Assembly (NCBI RefSeq): GCF_013085465.1
Contig: NZ_CP049838.1
Span: 9,238,001 to 9,302,000, forward strand
From: Streptomyces asoensis
Lineage (GTDB): Bacteria; Actinomycetota; Actinomycetes; Streptomycetales; Streptomycetaceae
Direction: 5' to 3'
Length of the DNA: 64,000 nucleotides
A program made the translations under genes and the position numbers. This document shows, one piece after another, positions 9,978-19,183 of this stretch. The notes under the pieces are model-generated. The model had not been told where the DNA came from. It saw nothing but the letters and a program-made list of their open reading frames with translations, and did no database searches. Position 1 is the stretch's first letter; each line of letters starts with the position of its first letter.

Positions 9978-10078
9978 GCGTAGGGCCTTTTGGTCTGTGG
10001 GGGTTCATTCGCGCAGGGCACGGGGTGTATGTGACGCCGAGTACCTCCGCCGCGCGGTGCGAGCGCAGCGCGCCCGTG

Positions 10079-10102
10079 GGCAGGGGGCCATGGCCCCCTG
10101 CC
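10079..10102. terminator. 24-base perfect palindrome
   Basis: Perfect self-complementary sequence with half-site GGCAGGGGGCCA, about 60 bases past the stop of the small secreted protein gene and before the redox operon. It is well placed to end the upstream minus-strand transcript. Confidence 0.65.
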
Positions 10103-10161
10103 GAAGCACCCGGTGAACGAGGTGCGGGTGGGGCATGGCATCGGCTCGGCCGCAGGCCGAC

Positions 10162-10554
10162 TCAGCAGCGGAACAACTGAAGTGCTGCGAGTGAGTGGGT
10201 GGCCGGGGATCTCGACGCGAGGTGTGATGCGTCGAGGCCGCCTGGAGACAGTGCGACGCGGTCGTCCCCCCAAGCACCGCCGGCAGAGGGCCCCGAGTCG
10301 AGTTCCACGGCATGGCGGCGGTCACGGCCCGCAGGCCAGGAGGTCAGGTCCACGATCGGCCGGACGTCCCCGCAGGGGGCGTACTCGTCGGCGCGTTCGG
10401 TGACGACCACATCCGTGGACCGATCCAGGGACGCAGGGGCGGAGCCGTAGGCGGCGTGCGCAGACACGCCGGGCACCAGCACACCGATGAACTGTAGGGC
10501 TACGAGGAGAGCGGCCAGAGCGAGCACGAACCGGGGTGTCCTGTCTCGCGGCAT
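10162..10554 (-). CDS. Small secreted protein of unknown function
   Basis: This 130-residue ORF has a convincing Sec signal peptide (MPRDRTPRF, then ALAALLVALQFIGVLVPG and a VSAHA cleavage site near residue 34). The mature region is polar, contains one early Cys (in APCGDVRP) and ends in LAALQLFRC. The start is decided by an excellent ribosome site, GGAAGGAGGAGC, directly before ATG 10554. No family is recognised. It is divergent from the flavin reductase gene. Confidence 0.7.
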   Translation of the reverse strand: MPRDRTPRFVLALAALLVALQFIGVLVPGVSAHAAYGSAPASLDRSTDVVVTERADEYAPCGDVRPIVDLTSWPAGRDRRHAVELDSGPSAGGAWGDDRVALSPGGLDASHLASRSPATHSLAALQLFRC

Positions 10555-10920
10555 GCTCCTCCTTCCGGCCGGGCTCAGCACTGGGCACCCACCTTTCAGG
10601 AAGGGCTTGCCCCACGCCAGGCCGTGCTGTGCCAGGGAGCGCTGATCAGGGTATTGACAGGGCTCCCAACATCCCGCAAAGCCAGATCACTTGTCTGCTA
10701 TGGAACTGCCGTCCGCGTCGAAGAGGACCCCCACCGGTCAGGAGAAGAAGGTGGGAATGCGCGGAACGCGTACGGCACCTCAAGGGCGCCGCCCTCGTCG
10801 TCGATGAGCTGGATGTCGAGCGCGGCTTCCGACACTCGGGACCTTCCTCGGCCTTCGCGGCTGCGCCATGCCGCTGACCTGGCGATATGGGCTGCGGCTC
10901 GCCGCGGGATACTGATCGAC
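10555..10920. other. Divergent intergenic region with no credible gene
   Basis: This 366-base region separates two divergent genes. A TTGACA box lies near 10653 on the plus strand but without a clear -10 partner. On the minus strand around 10740-10832 the translation resembles a fragment of an SsgA-like sporulation protein, too short to call. Nothing else is visible. Confidence 0.4.
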
Positions 10921-11532
10921 ATGCGCATCGACTTCGATCCCCGGGCCATGGACGTCAGCGAGTTCTACCGGCTGCTGACCGCAGTGGTGGTGCCCAGGCC
11001 GATCGCCTGGGTCTCCACGGTCTCGGCAGTAGCCCCCTTCAGTGCGAACCTTGCACCGCACTCCTTCTTCACCGTCGCCTGTACCGACCCGCCGATCGTC
11101 CAGTTCACCTCCGTCGGACGCAAGGACTCGCTGCGCAACGTCGAGGCCACCGGCGAGTTCGTGGTCAACTTCGCGTCCGAGCCGCTCTTCGACCAGATCA
11201 ACGCCACCGGCACCGACTTTCCCGCGCACGAGGGCGAGTTCGACGCGGTGGGCATCGAGCGGGAGCCCTCGCTGCGGGTGAAGCCGCCCCGTGTGGCCGC
11301 CTCCCCGGTGGCTCTGGAGTGCCGACTGCACTCCACGCTCCGCATCGGCAACTCCACGCTGGTCCTCGGCGAGGTCGTGCACGCCGCCGTGCGCGAGGAC
11401 GTCGTCGTCGACGGCCACCCCGACATCCGGCTTCTGCGGCCCCTGGCCCGGCTGGGCCGCAACGAGTGGGGCACCGTCGGAGAGATCCACGACCGGGCCC
11501 GTATCGCCTACCGCGACTGGCCGCCCTCCTGA
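10921..11532 (+). CDS. Flavin reductase-domain protein
   Basis: This 203-residue protein is of the FMN-binding split-barrel flavin reductase family. It shows the N-terminal signature VVPRPIAWVSTVS, then NLAPHSFFTVACTDPPIVQF and a GEFVVNFAS segment. Such proteins bind FMN and use NAD(P)H to supply reduced flavin to a monooxygenase, or act alone. No monooxygenase partner is next to it. The ATG at 10921 gives the normal family length; its ribosome site is weak. Upstream in-frame extension lacks similarity and was rejected. Confidence 0.85.
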   Translation: MRIDFDPRAMDVSEFYRLLTAVVVPRPIAWVSTVSAVAPFSANLAPHSFFTVACTDPPIVQFTSVGRKDSLRNVEATGEFVVNFASEPLFDQINATGTDFPAHEGEFDAVGIEREPSLRVKPPRVAASPVALECRLHSTLRIGNSTLVLGEVVHAAVREDVVVDGHPDIRLLRPLARLGRNEWGTVGEIHDRARIAYRDWPPS

Positions 11533-11556
11533 CCCGTCCGCTCCTATGATCGAAGC

Positions 11557-11958
11557 ATGACCAGATCCAGCACGAGATCCGGGACGAGGGCCGCGACACG
11601 GGCCGTGACCGAGGGTGCCGGGGCCGAAGGTTCCTGGCGTTCGCTGTGGTCGAAGAACTCGGCGCTGTCGATCGGCTCCGTCGACTCGTTCCTCTCCATC
11701 GGCTCCGTGGGCAGCTCCCTGTCCATCGCCTCGGTCGGCAGTTTCCTGTCCGTGGGGTCGGTGGGCTCCGCCGTGTCCTTCGTCTCCGCGGGCTCCTGGC
11801 TGAGCGCGGGGTCGGTGCTGTCCGCCCACTCGACCGGCTCGGTACTGTCCTGGCGCTCCCGAGGCGGCCTGTGCGCCGTAGGCACGGCCGCGGCCACGGT
11901 CGCCGGGACGGCGCTGCTGTACACGTGGGCGTCCGGCCGAAGCCGTACCCCGAGGTGA
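11557..11958 (+). CDS. Nine-residue repeat membrane protein
   Basis: This 133-residue protein has a basic Ser/Thr/Arg-rich N-terminus, then seven tandem nine-residue repeats at about residues 38-100 with consensus S-[IV]-G-S-V-G-S-x-L. A hydrophobic helix (about 103-122) and a short basic tail follow. The regular small/hydrophobic pattern suggests a beta-solenoid or sheet-forming repeat anchored by its C-terminal helix. It lacks a signal peptide, so the repeats may face the cytoplasm. The function is unknown. It begins 24 bases after the flavin reductase stop on the same strand and converges with the AraC gene. The underlying DNA repeats every 27 bases. Confidence 0.65.
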   Translation: MTRSSTRSGTRAATRAVTEGAGAEGSWRSLWSKNSALSIGSVDSFLSIGSVGSSLSIASVGSFLSVGSVGSAVSFVSAGSWLSAGSVLSAHSTGSVLSWRSRGGLCAVGTAAATVAGTALLYTWASGRSRTPR

Positions 11959-11994
11959 CGTGAGCCGTTCCTGATCGCGCACGAGGCCGGCCGG

Positions 11995-12969
11995 TCAGCC
12001 GGTCGGGAGCAGCTCCTCCCGCGCCCCGCGCCACTCCCGTGGGGAGCGCCCGTAGGCCGCGCGGAAGACCCGGCTGAAGTGGGCCGGGTTGGCGAAACCC
12101 CAGCGCTGGGCGACCGCCGACACCGTGGGAGCCGTCGTGTCGGGCCGGTGCAGCTCCCGGGCGCACCGCTCCAGACGGCGCCGCTGGATCAGCCGCGCGA
12201 CCGTGATGCCCTCGCCCTCGAACAGCCGGTGCAGATAGCGCACGGAGATGTGGTGCGCGGCCGCGACGGACTGCGGGGAGAGGCCCGGATCGCCGAGGTT
12301 GCGGTCGATGTGGTCGCGGACGCGCAGGACGAGGTGGTCTCCCGGGTTCGCGTCCGGCGGCGCGTCGTCCTGGGTCCGCTCCTGCACCAGGGTGGCGAAG
12401 AGGTCCACGACACCCGTGGCCAGCCTGGTGGCGACTGCCGGGGCGCAGGGCGGGACGGAGGCGGTCAGTGTGGTCAGGAAGTTCACCAGCAGGGCGCCGA
12501 AGCCCGCCGTCCCGGCGATCGCGGTCCCGGTCACCCGGCGCAGGCCCTCCTCCGGCAGGCCGAGCGCCCGCCGCGGCAGGTGGACGACACGCGCGACGAA
12601 GCGCCCCGGGAAGTCCAGGGAGTACGGCCGCCCCGTGTCGTAGACCATGAGGTCGCCCTCGCCCACGAAGGCACGCCGGCCGTCCTGGACCAGGGTCGCC
12701 GTACCCGCCGTCTGGACGCCGACCGCCACGCACGCGACGGCCGGGACCGCGTCGGTGAGGTGCGCCGCTGTGCGGCTCAGGCGCTGCGCGTCGGCCTCGA
12801 TCGTGGCGATACGCAGGTATCCCAGCCGCTCGGTGGAGACCCGGCCCTCGAACGGGCCGTCCTGCCGTGCGGTGACGGCCATCGGCACCAGTGCTCTGCC
12901 CAGCGCGTCCCGCCAGTGGGCGAGCCTCTCCCCGTCGGGAACCGAATCAGTCGTCAGCACCAGGGCCAC
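11995..12969 (-). CDS. AraC-family transcriptional regulator
   Basis: This 324-residue regulator has an N-terminal AraC-binding-like domain (about residues 10-190) and a C-terminal double helix-turn-helix (about 215-315). The latter shows LSPQSVAAAHHISVRYLHRLFEGEG and the second-helix signature VSAVAQRWGFANPAHFSRVFRAAYGRSPREWR. It probably responds to a small molecule. The GTG at 12969 was chosen because it follows GGAGAGGAG and begins at conserved sequence (VALVLTTDSVPDGERL). An upstream extension to 13161 is low-complexity and unlikely. The regulated gene is unknown; no adjacent gene is clearly its target. Confidence 0.88.
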   Translation of the reverse strand: MALVLTTDSVPDGERLAHWRDALGRALVPMAVTARQDGPFEGRVSTERLGYLRIATIEADAQRLSRTAAHLTDAVPAVACVAVGVQTAGTATLVQDGRRAFVGEGDLMVYDTGRPYSLDFPGRFVARVVHLPRRALGLPEEGLRRVTGTAIAGTAGFGALLVNFLTTLTASVPPCAPAVATRLATGVVDLFATLVQERTQDDAPPDANPGDHLVLRVRDHIDRNLGDPGLSPQSVAAAHHISVRYLHRLFEGEGITVARLIQRRRLERCARELHRPDTTAPTVSAVAQRWGFANPAHFSRVFRAAYGRSPREWRGAREELLPTG

Positions 12970-13289
12970 CTGGCTCTCCTCTCCACCCGTGCGAAACCGG
13001 CGGGGAACGGGCGGACGGCGGCCCGTTCTCCCCGCCTTGACCAGCCAACCAGCGGTCCTCGGCGGGCTCCAGGCAGGAAGCAGGCAGAAACGCGGACCGC
13101 GCCGGTACGGTCGTCCACCGTGCGCTGAGAGAACAGCGCCGTGCGCTCCGGGACAAGACACGGGGGAGTCCGCGGGAGCAGGATGGGCGGCACGGCGAGG
13201 GGCCTCGCCCGTCGACGGCGCGCGCCGCCCCCGCCCCTGTCCCCGTGTCGCGGCGGACCGGGGACGGGGCGCGGGGTCAGGGCGCGGGG
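12970..13289. other. Intergenic region between AraC and STAND genes
   Basis: This 320-base region contains the AraC promoter area, a bulged terminator hairpin for the STAND gene (13233-13270) and two tandem copies of the 13-base unit GCGCGGGGTCAGG ending at the STAND stop. No gene was seen. Confidence 0.5.
13233..13270 (-). terminator. Terminator of the STAND regulator gene
   Basis: A 12-bp stem (GCCCC then GTCCCCG pairing with CGGGGACGGGGC) with one bulged T and a 13-base loop. It starts 20 bases beyond the stop codon. Confidence 0.6.
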
Positions 13290-15545
13290 TCAGGGCGCGT
13301 CGAGACGGGCGAGGACGCCGCGGGCCTCGTCGACGGGTCGTGGGTCGGCATGGACACCGAGGGAGACACAGCGCGCGAAGGCCGCACGTGCCTCCGCCGG
13401 ACGTCCGGCGGACAGCAGCGCGTTACCGAGGTGGACCAGCTGACGGCTCTCCAGGGCGGTGTTGCCGCTGGCCCGGCAGATCGCGACGGCGGTGGTCAGG
13501 TGGTCCACCGCCTCCGTCCAGCGCTCCAGCACACCGAAGCTGCTGCCCAGGCCCGCGTGCAGCCCGATCCGGGTGACGTCGGCGATGTGCGGTTCCAGCC
13601 GGTCGCTGACCTGCTCCAGCAAGGCGAGCGTGTCCCGGTAGAACGCGTGTGCCTCCTCGGTCAGACCCAGTTTCGCCAGGACGATGGCCCGCCCGTGCCG
13701 GGCCTGGAGGCCGCCGTGCAGGTCACCGACGGTTTCGAACAGGTGGGCGGCGCGCTGCATGTGGTCGGCGGCGGGACCGAGGTCGGTGATCTGCTGAAGC
13801 GCCCAGCCCTGGTACATGTGGGCCCAGGCCTGCTGGCCCGCGTCGCCCGCCCGTTCCGCTGCGGCGAGGGCCTCGGCGGAGCGCAGCAGACTGTCCTGGT
13901 GGCGGCGCTCGCACACGAGGAGCGCCCAGGCGTGGTAGTTGAGCTGGGTGGCTTCCAGGGCCGGATCGCCCAGGGCCCGCGCGCAGCGGGCGGCCGTGCC
14001 GAAGACCTCGGGCCAGTGGCCCCAGAAGATCCACTGGTCGGAGAACCAGTGCAGCGACTCGGCCACCTCCACCACGGTCGCGTGCTCACCGGCGGCCTCG
14101 GCCGCGCGCAGAGCGGCCAGCCAGTTGTCGCCCTCCGCCTGAAGCCATGCGCGGGCCAGGCCCGCGGTCGACAGGTCCACCGTTCCCCTCCAGGTGGACG
14201 GCGGAGCACCGTGGCCCGGCTCGAACCAGCGGCCCGCGACGACCGCGGTGTCCAGCAGCCAGCGGAAGAGTTCCGCGCGGGCCCGGTCCACGTCCCGCGC
14301 GCTCTCCTCGGCCTCCAGCCGGGTGCGGGCGTACAGCCGCAGCAGGTCGTGCAGGCGGTAGCGGTCCCCGTCCGTTCCCAGCAGCCCGGTCTCGACCAGT
14401 TCCTCCAGGGTGTCCTCGGCGTCGAACACCGGCTGACCCGTGAGCCGGGCGGCGCCGGGTGCCGCCGTGTCCTGGCCGGGGACCAGGGCGAGACGCCGGA
14501 ACAGCCGGGCGGCCGCGGGAGTCAGCTGGCGGTAGGACAGGTCGAAGGCGGCGGCCACCCGTACGTCCCCGGCGGCCAGTGCGTCCAGCCGCCGCTCCTC
14601 GACCGCGAGGCGGTCCGCGAGCCGGCGAACGCTCCAACCGGTGCGGGTGGCAAGCCAGTTGCCCGCCACCCGCAGGGCGAGCGGCAGGTGTCCGCAGCGC
14701 TCGGCGACCGCACGGAGGGCGGCCGGATCGGCAGCGGCCCGATCGGCTCCGACGAGGGAGGTCAGAAGCTCGGCGGCCGCGACGGGGTCCAGTTCACCGA
14801 GCGGCAGCCGGTGCACACTGTCGAGCCCGGTCAGCATGCGACGGCTCGTCACCACCACCATGCCCGCTCCCGCGGCCGGGAGCAGCGGACGCACCTGAGC
14901 CTCGTCGCGTGCGTTGTCCAGCACCAGCAGACAGCGCCGCTCCGCCAACAGCTGCCGATACAGCTCCGGGTGACCCTGCGGCCCGGCCTGGGCGAGATCC
15001 CGGTCGGCCACCTGAAGGGCCTTCAGCACCCGCAGCACCAGTTCGGCGGGACCGGGCGGATCGTCGTCCGTGCCGCGCAGGTCCAGCACCAACTGCCCGT
15101 GCGGAAACCGCTCGGCGAGACCGCGGGCCGCGTGCAGCGCCAGCGTCGTCTTGCCCGTGCCCGGCGGCCCGGACACCGCCACCACCACCGGCTGGGCGAC
15201 GGCCTCGCGCTCCGCGAGCGCCGCCAGCCGCGCCAGCTCCCCCTCCCGGCCGACGAAGTCGTCGACGCCGCGCGGGAACGCCCGCACCCCCACCGGGCGG
15301 TAGCCTCCGTCACGCCCGGCCCGCGCGGCCGTGAGCAGCCGCTCCCGTGGCGCCTCGGCCAGGCCCAGACCGTCCGCGAGCGCGGCGACCGTCCGCCGCT
15401 GCGGAGCCGCCCGCCGCCCGCGCTCCAGGTCCCCGATGCCCCGCACGCTCACACCCGACGCCTCCGCCAGGCCCTCGATGGTCTGCGACGCGGCCAGCCG
15501 AAACTCCCGCAGCAGCGCCCCGAACGCCGCCTGCTCCCCGCTCAA
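13290..15545 (-). CDS. XRE-NB-ARC-TPR STAND regulator
   Basis: This 751-residue protein has an N-terminal XRE helix-turn-helix (residues 8-65, with SQTIEGLAEASGVSVRGIGD), an NB-ARC-type P-loop NTPase (Walker A GPPGTGKTTL near 127-136, Walker B CLLVLDNA, VVTSR sensor) and a C-terminal array of TPR helices to the end. STAND proteins act as nucleotide-gated switches for transcription or for conflict responses; HTH-bearing Streptomyces members are usually regulators of secondary metabolism or development. The TTG start at 15545 follows GAAGGGGCGGGG. It is divergent from the SWIM/MoxR operon with a 265-base gap. Whether it controls that operon is unknown. Confidence 0.88.
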   Translation of the reverse strand: MSGEQAAFGALLREFRLAASQTIEGLAEASGVSVRGIGDLERGRRAAPQRRTVAALADGLGLAEAPRERLLTAARAGRDGGYRPVGVRAFPRGVDDFVGREGELARLAALAEREAVAQPVVVAVSGPPGTGKTTLALHAARGLAERFPHGQLVLDLRGTDDDPPGPAELVLRVLKALQVADRDLAQAGPQGHPELYRQLLAERRCLLVLDNARDEAQVRPLLPAAGAGMVVVTSRRMLTGLDSVHRLPLGELDPVAAAELLTSLVGADRAAADPAALRAVAERCGHLPLALRVAGNWLATRTGWSVRRLADRLAVEERRLDALAAGDVRVAAAFDLSYRQLTPAAARLFRRLALVPGQDTAAPGAARLTGQPVFDAEDTLEELVETGLLGTDGDRYRLHDLLRLYARTRLEAEESARDVDRARAELFRWLLDTAVVAGRWFEPGHGAPPSTWRGTVDLSTAGLARAWLQAEGDNWLAALRAAEAAGEHATVVEVAESLHWFSDQWIFWGHWPEVFGTAARCARALGDPALEATQLNYHAWALLVCERRHQDSLLRSAEALAAAERAGDAGQQAWAHMYQGWALQQITDLGPAADHMQRAAHLFETVGDLHGGLQARHGRAIVLAKLGLTEEAHAFYRDTLALLEQVSDRLEPHIADVTRIGLHAGLGSSFGVLERWTEAVDHLTTAVAICRASGNTALESRQLVHLGNALLSAGRPAEARAAFARCVSLGVHADPRPVDEARGVLARLDAP

Positions 15546-15700
15546 CCCCGCCCCTTCGCACCGACACGCCCCCGCCGTCGCCCCCGGGCATGATCATCGG
15601 AATTCTAGAAGAGCCGGAACGCCCGGGCCCGCGCCGACCGGCATACGGACGGGGCCCTCCCGTGGTCGCGTACGGCGTCCTCCCGTCGACGCGGACGGCG

Positions 15701-15723
15701 TTGTCAGTGGTCGCCGGTAAGTT
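15701..15723 (+). promoter_or_regulatory. RecA-NDp/PafBC-type DNA-damage promoter (perfect match)
   Basis: TTGTCAGTG at 15701-15709, an 8-base spacer, then TAAGTT at 15718-15723. This matches every defined position of the mycobacterial RecA-independent damage promoter consensus tTGTCRgtg-N8-TAnnnT, which PafBC activates. A start near 15730 would give a leader of about 80 bases before the SWIM GTG. The match is direct; regulation by damage is inferred. Confidence 0.75.
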
Positions 15724-15810
15724 CGTTGTTGTCGCCGCCGATCCGGCGCGGCAACCCCCCTGCGCTGCGCCGATTCGGCGTGCGGAGCCCTGTGCCGCAA
15801 AGGAGCTGGT

Positions 15811-17748
15811 GTGTTGTCCGACTGGGAGAATTCGAGTACGGCCCGGGTGGTGCCGCCCGCACGGCCCCGCAAGCTCGCCAAGGTCCCCTTCGTCGAACTG
15901 GCCGACGGACGCCTCCAGGGTGTGGTCTCCAGCGGCTCGGACATCGAGCGGGTGTACGTCTCGTCGGTCGCCGCCGGCACCTACGCCTTCGCGTGCAGCA
16001 CCAACAACAACCGTCCCTGCGGCGGCGCGCGGGGCTCGTTCTGCAACCACATCCGCGCGCTGATCACCGAGGCCGTGCTCCAGTACGGCGCCGACCGCGT
16101 CGCCCGCTACCTGCGCGTCGAGCCCATGGGCGCGGAGCCCGACGCCGCCGCCCTCACCGCCGCGATGACCGGCACCCACCCACCACAGGCGGACGGCAAG
16201 GCGGCCGCCGCACCCGTCTTCAGCCGGTTCCTGCGCCACCTGGCCTACCTGGAGCTGCCCCCGGTCACCGCCCCGCTCCCGGAGCTCCAGTGGTTCCCGC
16301 CGACCCGGGCCACGGACATCCCGCAGGCGCCCCGGAGCGAGCGCGGCACGAGCACGGAGGAACGCGCCGACCTGCTCACCGCACCCGTCGAGGGACTCGA
16401 CGAGGCCCTGGCGGCGGTCGACGCCTTCGACCGGACCCTGCTCGCCGGCCTGCTGCGCCCCCGGCCCGAACGGGTGGACGATCTCACCGTCCTCGCCCGA
16501 GCCGTCGCCGGCAGCCCGCTGGCCGCCCGGGTCGCCGAGGCCACCGCAAAGGCCGCGGCCGGAGCCGCGAGCGAGGACCACTTCGTCACCCTCGCCGCCG
16601 CCCGCACCGCCCTGTTCGGTGCCGTGCACGACGCCCTCACGGTCGGCGCCGACGAGGTGACCGGCCGCACGCGCGAGGAGCGGCCAGCCGAGGCTCCCGC
16701 CGCACGGCCGGCGGTGAACCTGCTGGCAGCCGCCCGCACCTGGCTGTCGGACCTCGCGCGCACCGGCTGGCAGGGCATCGACCACGAGCTGGCCGGCGGA
16801 GCCGCGCCCATCGTCTCCGCGATGCTGCCCGACCCCGAGCTGCGCCGACTGGCCACCCTGCTCGACGGATTCGCCGCCGAACTCGCCGCCTCCTGCCCCG
16901 GCGCCGCCCTGGACCGGATCCCCGCGCGCCGCTGGGGCGACCTGTGGTCCCGCGCCCTGCTGCTGACCATGCCCGGCGCCGCCGACCGGCCCGCCGTCAC
17001 GGCCGCCACCGGCCGTCTGCTGCCACTCGGCCTCGACCTGCACGAACACGCCACCGCCGCGCAGGCCCAGATCCACGCCGTGTTCGAACCCGCCGACGGC
17101 ACCGCGCCCCGGCTGGTCCGCGCGAGCGTCTCGGTGCCCAAGCCGGACACCGTCGTCGCGGCAGGCGTCTGGCAGCTGCTGCGGCCGCACCTGTCGCTGC
17201 TCACCGCCCTCGGCGAAGGCCGGGCGATGGACCTCGACGCCATGCCCCTCACCGACGAGGGCGACCTCATCTGGGACGACGCCCGGGCCCGTGCGGGCGA
17301 GCCCGCCGATGCCCTCGCCACCGCACGGGTCGTCCTGCCGACCGCCACCGCCCTGCCCACCGCGCCCCTGGACCGCCACCCCGCGCGCATCGCCGAGCCG
17401 GTGTTCCTGGAGGGCTACGACCGCGGACAGGACGGCGACACGCTCACCTTCACCGTCGCCGGACACACGCTCCCCGTCGACACCGACCGCATCCCGACCG
17501 CGAGCCCGCTCACACCCGAGGCCGTCGCGGCCTCGCGCGCCTGCGTCGGCCTGCTGCGCTGGGACGGCGGCGGCTTCCGTCTCCAGCCGCTCGCGGTGGA
17601 GACCACGGTGCGCAAGAAGGCCGTCGCCCTCCACGCGGGCGCATGGGCAGGCGGCACCACCGACAAGGCCGGCGTCCGGGCCGAGAAGGCCGCCACCGAC
17701 GCCGTGACCGTCCTGCGCGAGCGAGCGGGAAGGCTGCTGCGGAAATGA
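15811..17748 (+). CDS. SWIM zinc-finger protein
   Basis: This 645-residue protein has an N-terminal SWIM-type zinc site: Cys62, Cys70, Cys78 and His80, ending in the diagnostic CxH (CNH). A long Ala-rich helical region with no recognised catalytic motif follows. SWIM domains bind nucleic acid or protein. The family is regularly found with vWA, MoxR and DUF5682 genes, and all three follow here. The GTG start at 15811 has a strong AAAGGAG site. Its stop overlaps the next ATG as ATGA. A DNA-damage-type promoter lies 88 bases upstream. It probably recognises a target or substrate for the ATPase complex; this is inference from the gene set. Confidence 0.85.
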   Translation: MLSDWENSSTARVVPPARPRKLAKVPFVELADGRLQGVVSSGSDIERVYVSSVAAGTYAFACSTNNNRPCGGARGSFCNHIRALITEAVLQYGADRVARYLRVEPMGAEPDAAALTAAMTGTHPPQADGKAAAAPVFSRFLRHLAYLELPPVTAPLPELQWFPPTRATDIPQAPRSERGTSTEERADLLTAPVEGLDEALAAVDAFDRTLLAGLLRPRPERVDDLTVLARAVAGSPLAARVAEATAKAAAGAASEDHFVTLAAARTALFGAVHDALTVGADEVTGRTREERPAEAPAARPAVNLLAAARTWLSDLARTGWQGIDHELAGGAAPIVSAMLPDPELRRLATLLDGFAAELAASCPGAALDRIPARRWGDLWSRALLLTMPGAADRPAVTAATGRLLPLGLDLHEHATAAQAQIHAVFEPADGTAPRLVRASVSVPKPDTVVAAGVWQLLRPHLSLLTALGEGRAMDLDAMPLTDEGDLIWDDARARAGEPADALATARVVLPTATALPTAPLDRHPARIAEPVFLEGYDRGQDGDTLTFTVAGHTLPVDTDRIPTASPLTPEAVAASRACVGLLRWDGGGFRLQPLAVETTVRKKAVALHAGAWAGGTTDKAGVRAEKAATDAVTVLRERAGRLLRK

Positions 17749-19139
17749 GCGACCCCACGCCGGAAGCCGTACCCGACGACAACCGCCGCCAGGTCCTGTA
17801 CTGGCGGCTGCTGGCCCGCCTCTTCGACCCCGAGGAGCAGGCCGGCCTGGAATCGGCGAGCCTCGCCGTCATCGACGACATCGGCCTGCCGCCCGCGCTG
17901 CTGGACCCGCAGACCTCCGTCGACTCGATCGTCCAGCGCCACCCGGAACTGGCCGCGGAGTTCGACGGGTTGATGGTTCCCGACCCGGACACGGACACGG
18001 ACACGGGCACGGACACCGAGGCTGCGGCCGACGGCGACGCGCGTGATCGTGCGGCGGAGGTGCGGCGCGCGGCACTCGTGTCCAAGGTGCTGCTGAACGT
18101 CTTCTCCACCGGCTCGGGAGCCGTCAGCGCCGGACAGCTGTCCCGCTGGCAGAGCGACGCCGGCTGGCTGGAGCGCGCCCTCGGCTGCCGGCCGGGGGAG
18201 TTGCGCGGCGGTCGTGGCACGACACCCGACACCGGCGAGATCGTCCCCGCTCTCGGCCCGGAACTCGGCGCCATCGAGGCGGACCTCGTCCGGCGCATGC
18301 ATCTGCGCGAAGTGCTCGCCGACCCCGTGCTCGCCGCGCGGCTCACCCCGAGCATGTCGCTGATCGAGCAGTTGCTGCGCGACAAGAGCAATCTCTCCGG
18401 GGTCGCCCTCGCCAACGCCAAGTCGCTGATCCGCCGCTTCGTCGACGAGGTCGCCGAGGTGCTGCGCACCCAGGTGGAGAAGGCCACGGTCGGTGCGCTC
18501 GACCGCTCGGTCCCGCCCAAGCGCGTGTACCGCAACCTCGACCTCGACCGCACCATCTGGAAGAACCTCACCAACTGGAGCCCCGAAGAGGAACGCCTCT
18601 ACGTCGACCGCCTCTACTACCGCCACACCGCCCGCAGGACGACACCGCAGCGGCTCATCGTGGTCGTCGACCAGTCGGGCTCGATGGTCGACTCCATGGT
18701 CAACTGCACCATCCTGGCGTCGATCTTCGCCGGACTGCCCAAGGTGGACGTGCACCTCATCGCGTACGACACCCGAGCCATCGACCTCACCCCCTGGGTG
18801 AACGAGCCGTTCGAGGTGCTGCTGCGGACCAAGCTGGGCGGCGGCAACGACGGCCCCATAGCCATGGCCATGGCCCGCCCGAAGATCGCGGAGCCCAAGA
18901 ACACCGTGCTGGTGTGGATCTCGGACTTCTACGAGTTCGACCGCTCCCAGCCGCTGTTCGAGGGCATCGAGGAAGTCCACCGCTCCGGCGTGAAGTTCAT
19001 CCCCGTCGGCTCGGTGACCAGCTCCGGCCGGCAGGAGGTCAACCCCTGGTTCCGGGAGCGGTTCAAGACCCTCGGCACACCGGTGATCTCCGGCCACATC
19101 GACAAGCTCGTCCACGAACTCAAGACGTTCCTCACCTGA
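17745..19139 (+). CDS. vWA-domain protein (MoxR partner, CoxE-like)
   Basis: This 464-residue protein has a helical N-terminal half and a C-terminal von Willebrand A domain. The MIDAS metal site is intact: DQSGSM from about residue 308, a Thr in LRTKLGGGNDG and Asp in WISDFYEF. Such vWA proteins pair with MoxR AAA+ ATPases and relay metal-dependent target binding to the ATPase. A run of Asp-Thr dipeptides near residues 82-90 comes from a GACACG hexanucleotide repeat and may vary in length between strains. The ATG overlaps the SWIM stop. The next gene encodes the ATPase 44 bases later. Confidence 0.88.
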   Translation: MSDPTPEAVPDDNRRQVLYWRLLARLFDPEEQAGLESASLAVIDDIGLPPALLDPQTSVDSIVQRHPELAAEFDGLMVPDPDTDTDTGTDTEAAADGDARDRAAEVRRAALVSKVLLNVFSTGSGAVSAGQLSRWQSDAGWLERALGCRPGELRGGRGTTPDTGEIVPALGPELGAIEADLVRRMHLREVLADPVLAARLTPSMSLIEQLLRDKSNLSGVALANAKSLIRRFVDEVAEVLRTQVEKATVGALDRSVPPKRVYRNLDLDRTIWKNLTNWSPEEERLYVDRLYYRHTARRTTPQRLIVVVDQSGSMVDSMVNCTILASIFAGLPKVDVHLIAYDTRAIDLTPWVNEPFEVLLRTKLGGGNDGPIAMAMARPKIAEPKNTVLVWISDFYEFDRSQPLFEGIEEVHRSGVKFIPVGSVTSSGRQEVNPWFRERFKTLGTPVISGHIDKLVHELKTFLT

Positions 19140-19183
19140 CCCACCCCGTCCCTCGACACACGCATCTCTTGGAAAGGCCCTCG

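Noticed and set aside
9835..10008. N-terminal extension of the flavocytochrome to 10008
   Set aside because: It would add a Cys/His-rich leader before the first membrane helix, has no ribosome site, and overlaps a better small membrane ORF in another frame.
10740..10832. SsgA-like sporulation protein fragment on the minus strand (LIDDEGGALEVPYAFRAF)
   Set aside because: The resemblance covers about 30 residues, no continuation was found in any frame, and the upstream part is low complexity.
12970..13161. Upstream extension of the AraC regulator
   Set aside because: The extra 64 residues are Arg/Gly/Pro-rich and a GGAGAGGAG site directly precedes GTG 12969.
15515..15575. TGTCGGTG just upstream of the STAND start on the minus strand
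   Set aside because: The -10 position reads CGGGGT, lacking the required TA, and the box overlaps the ribosome site region.
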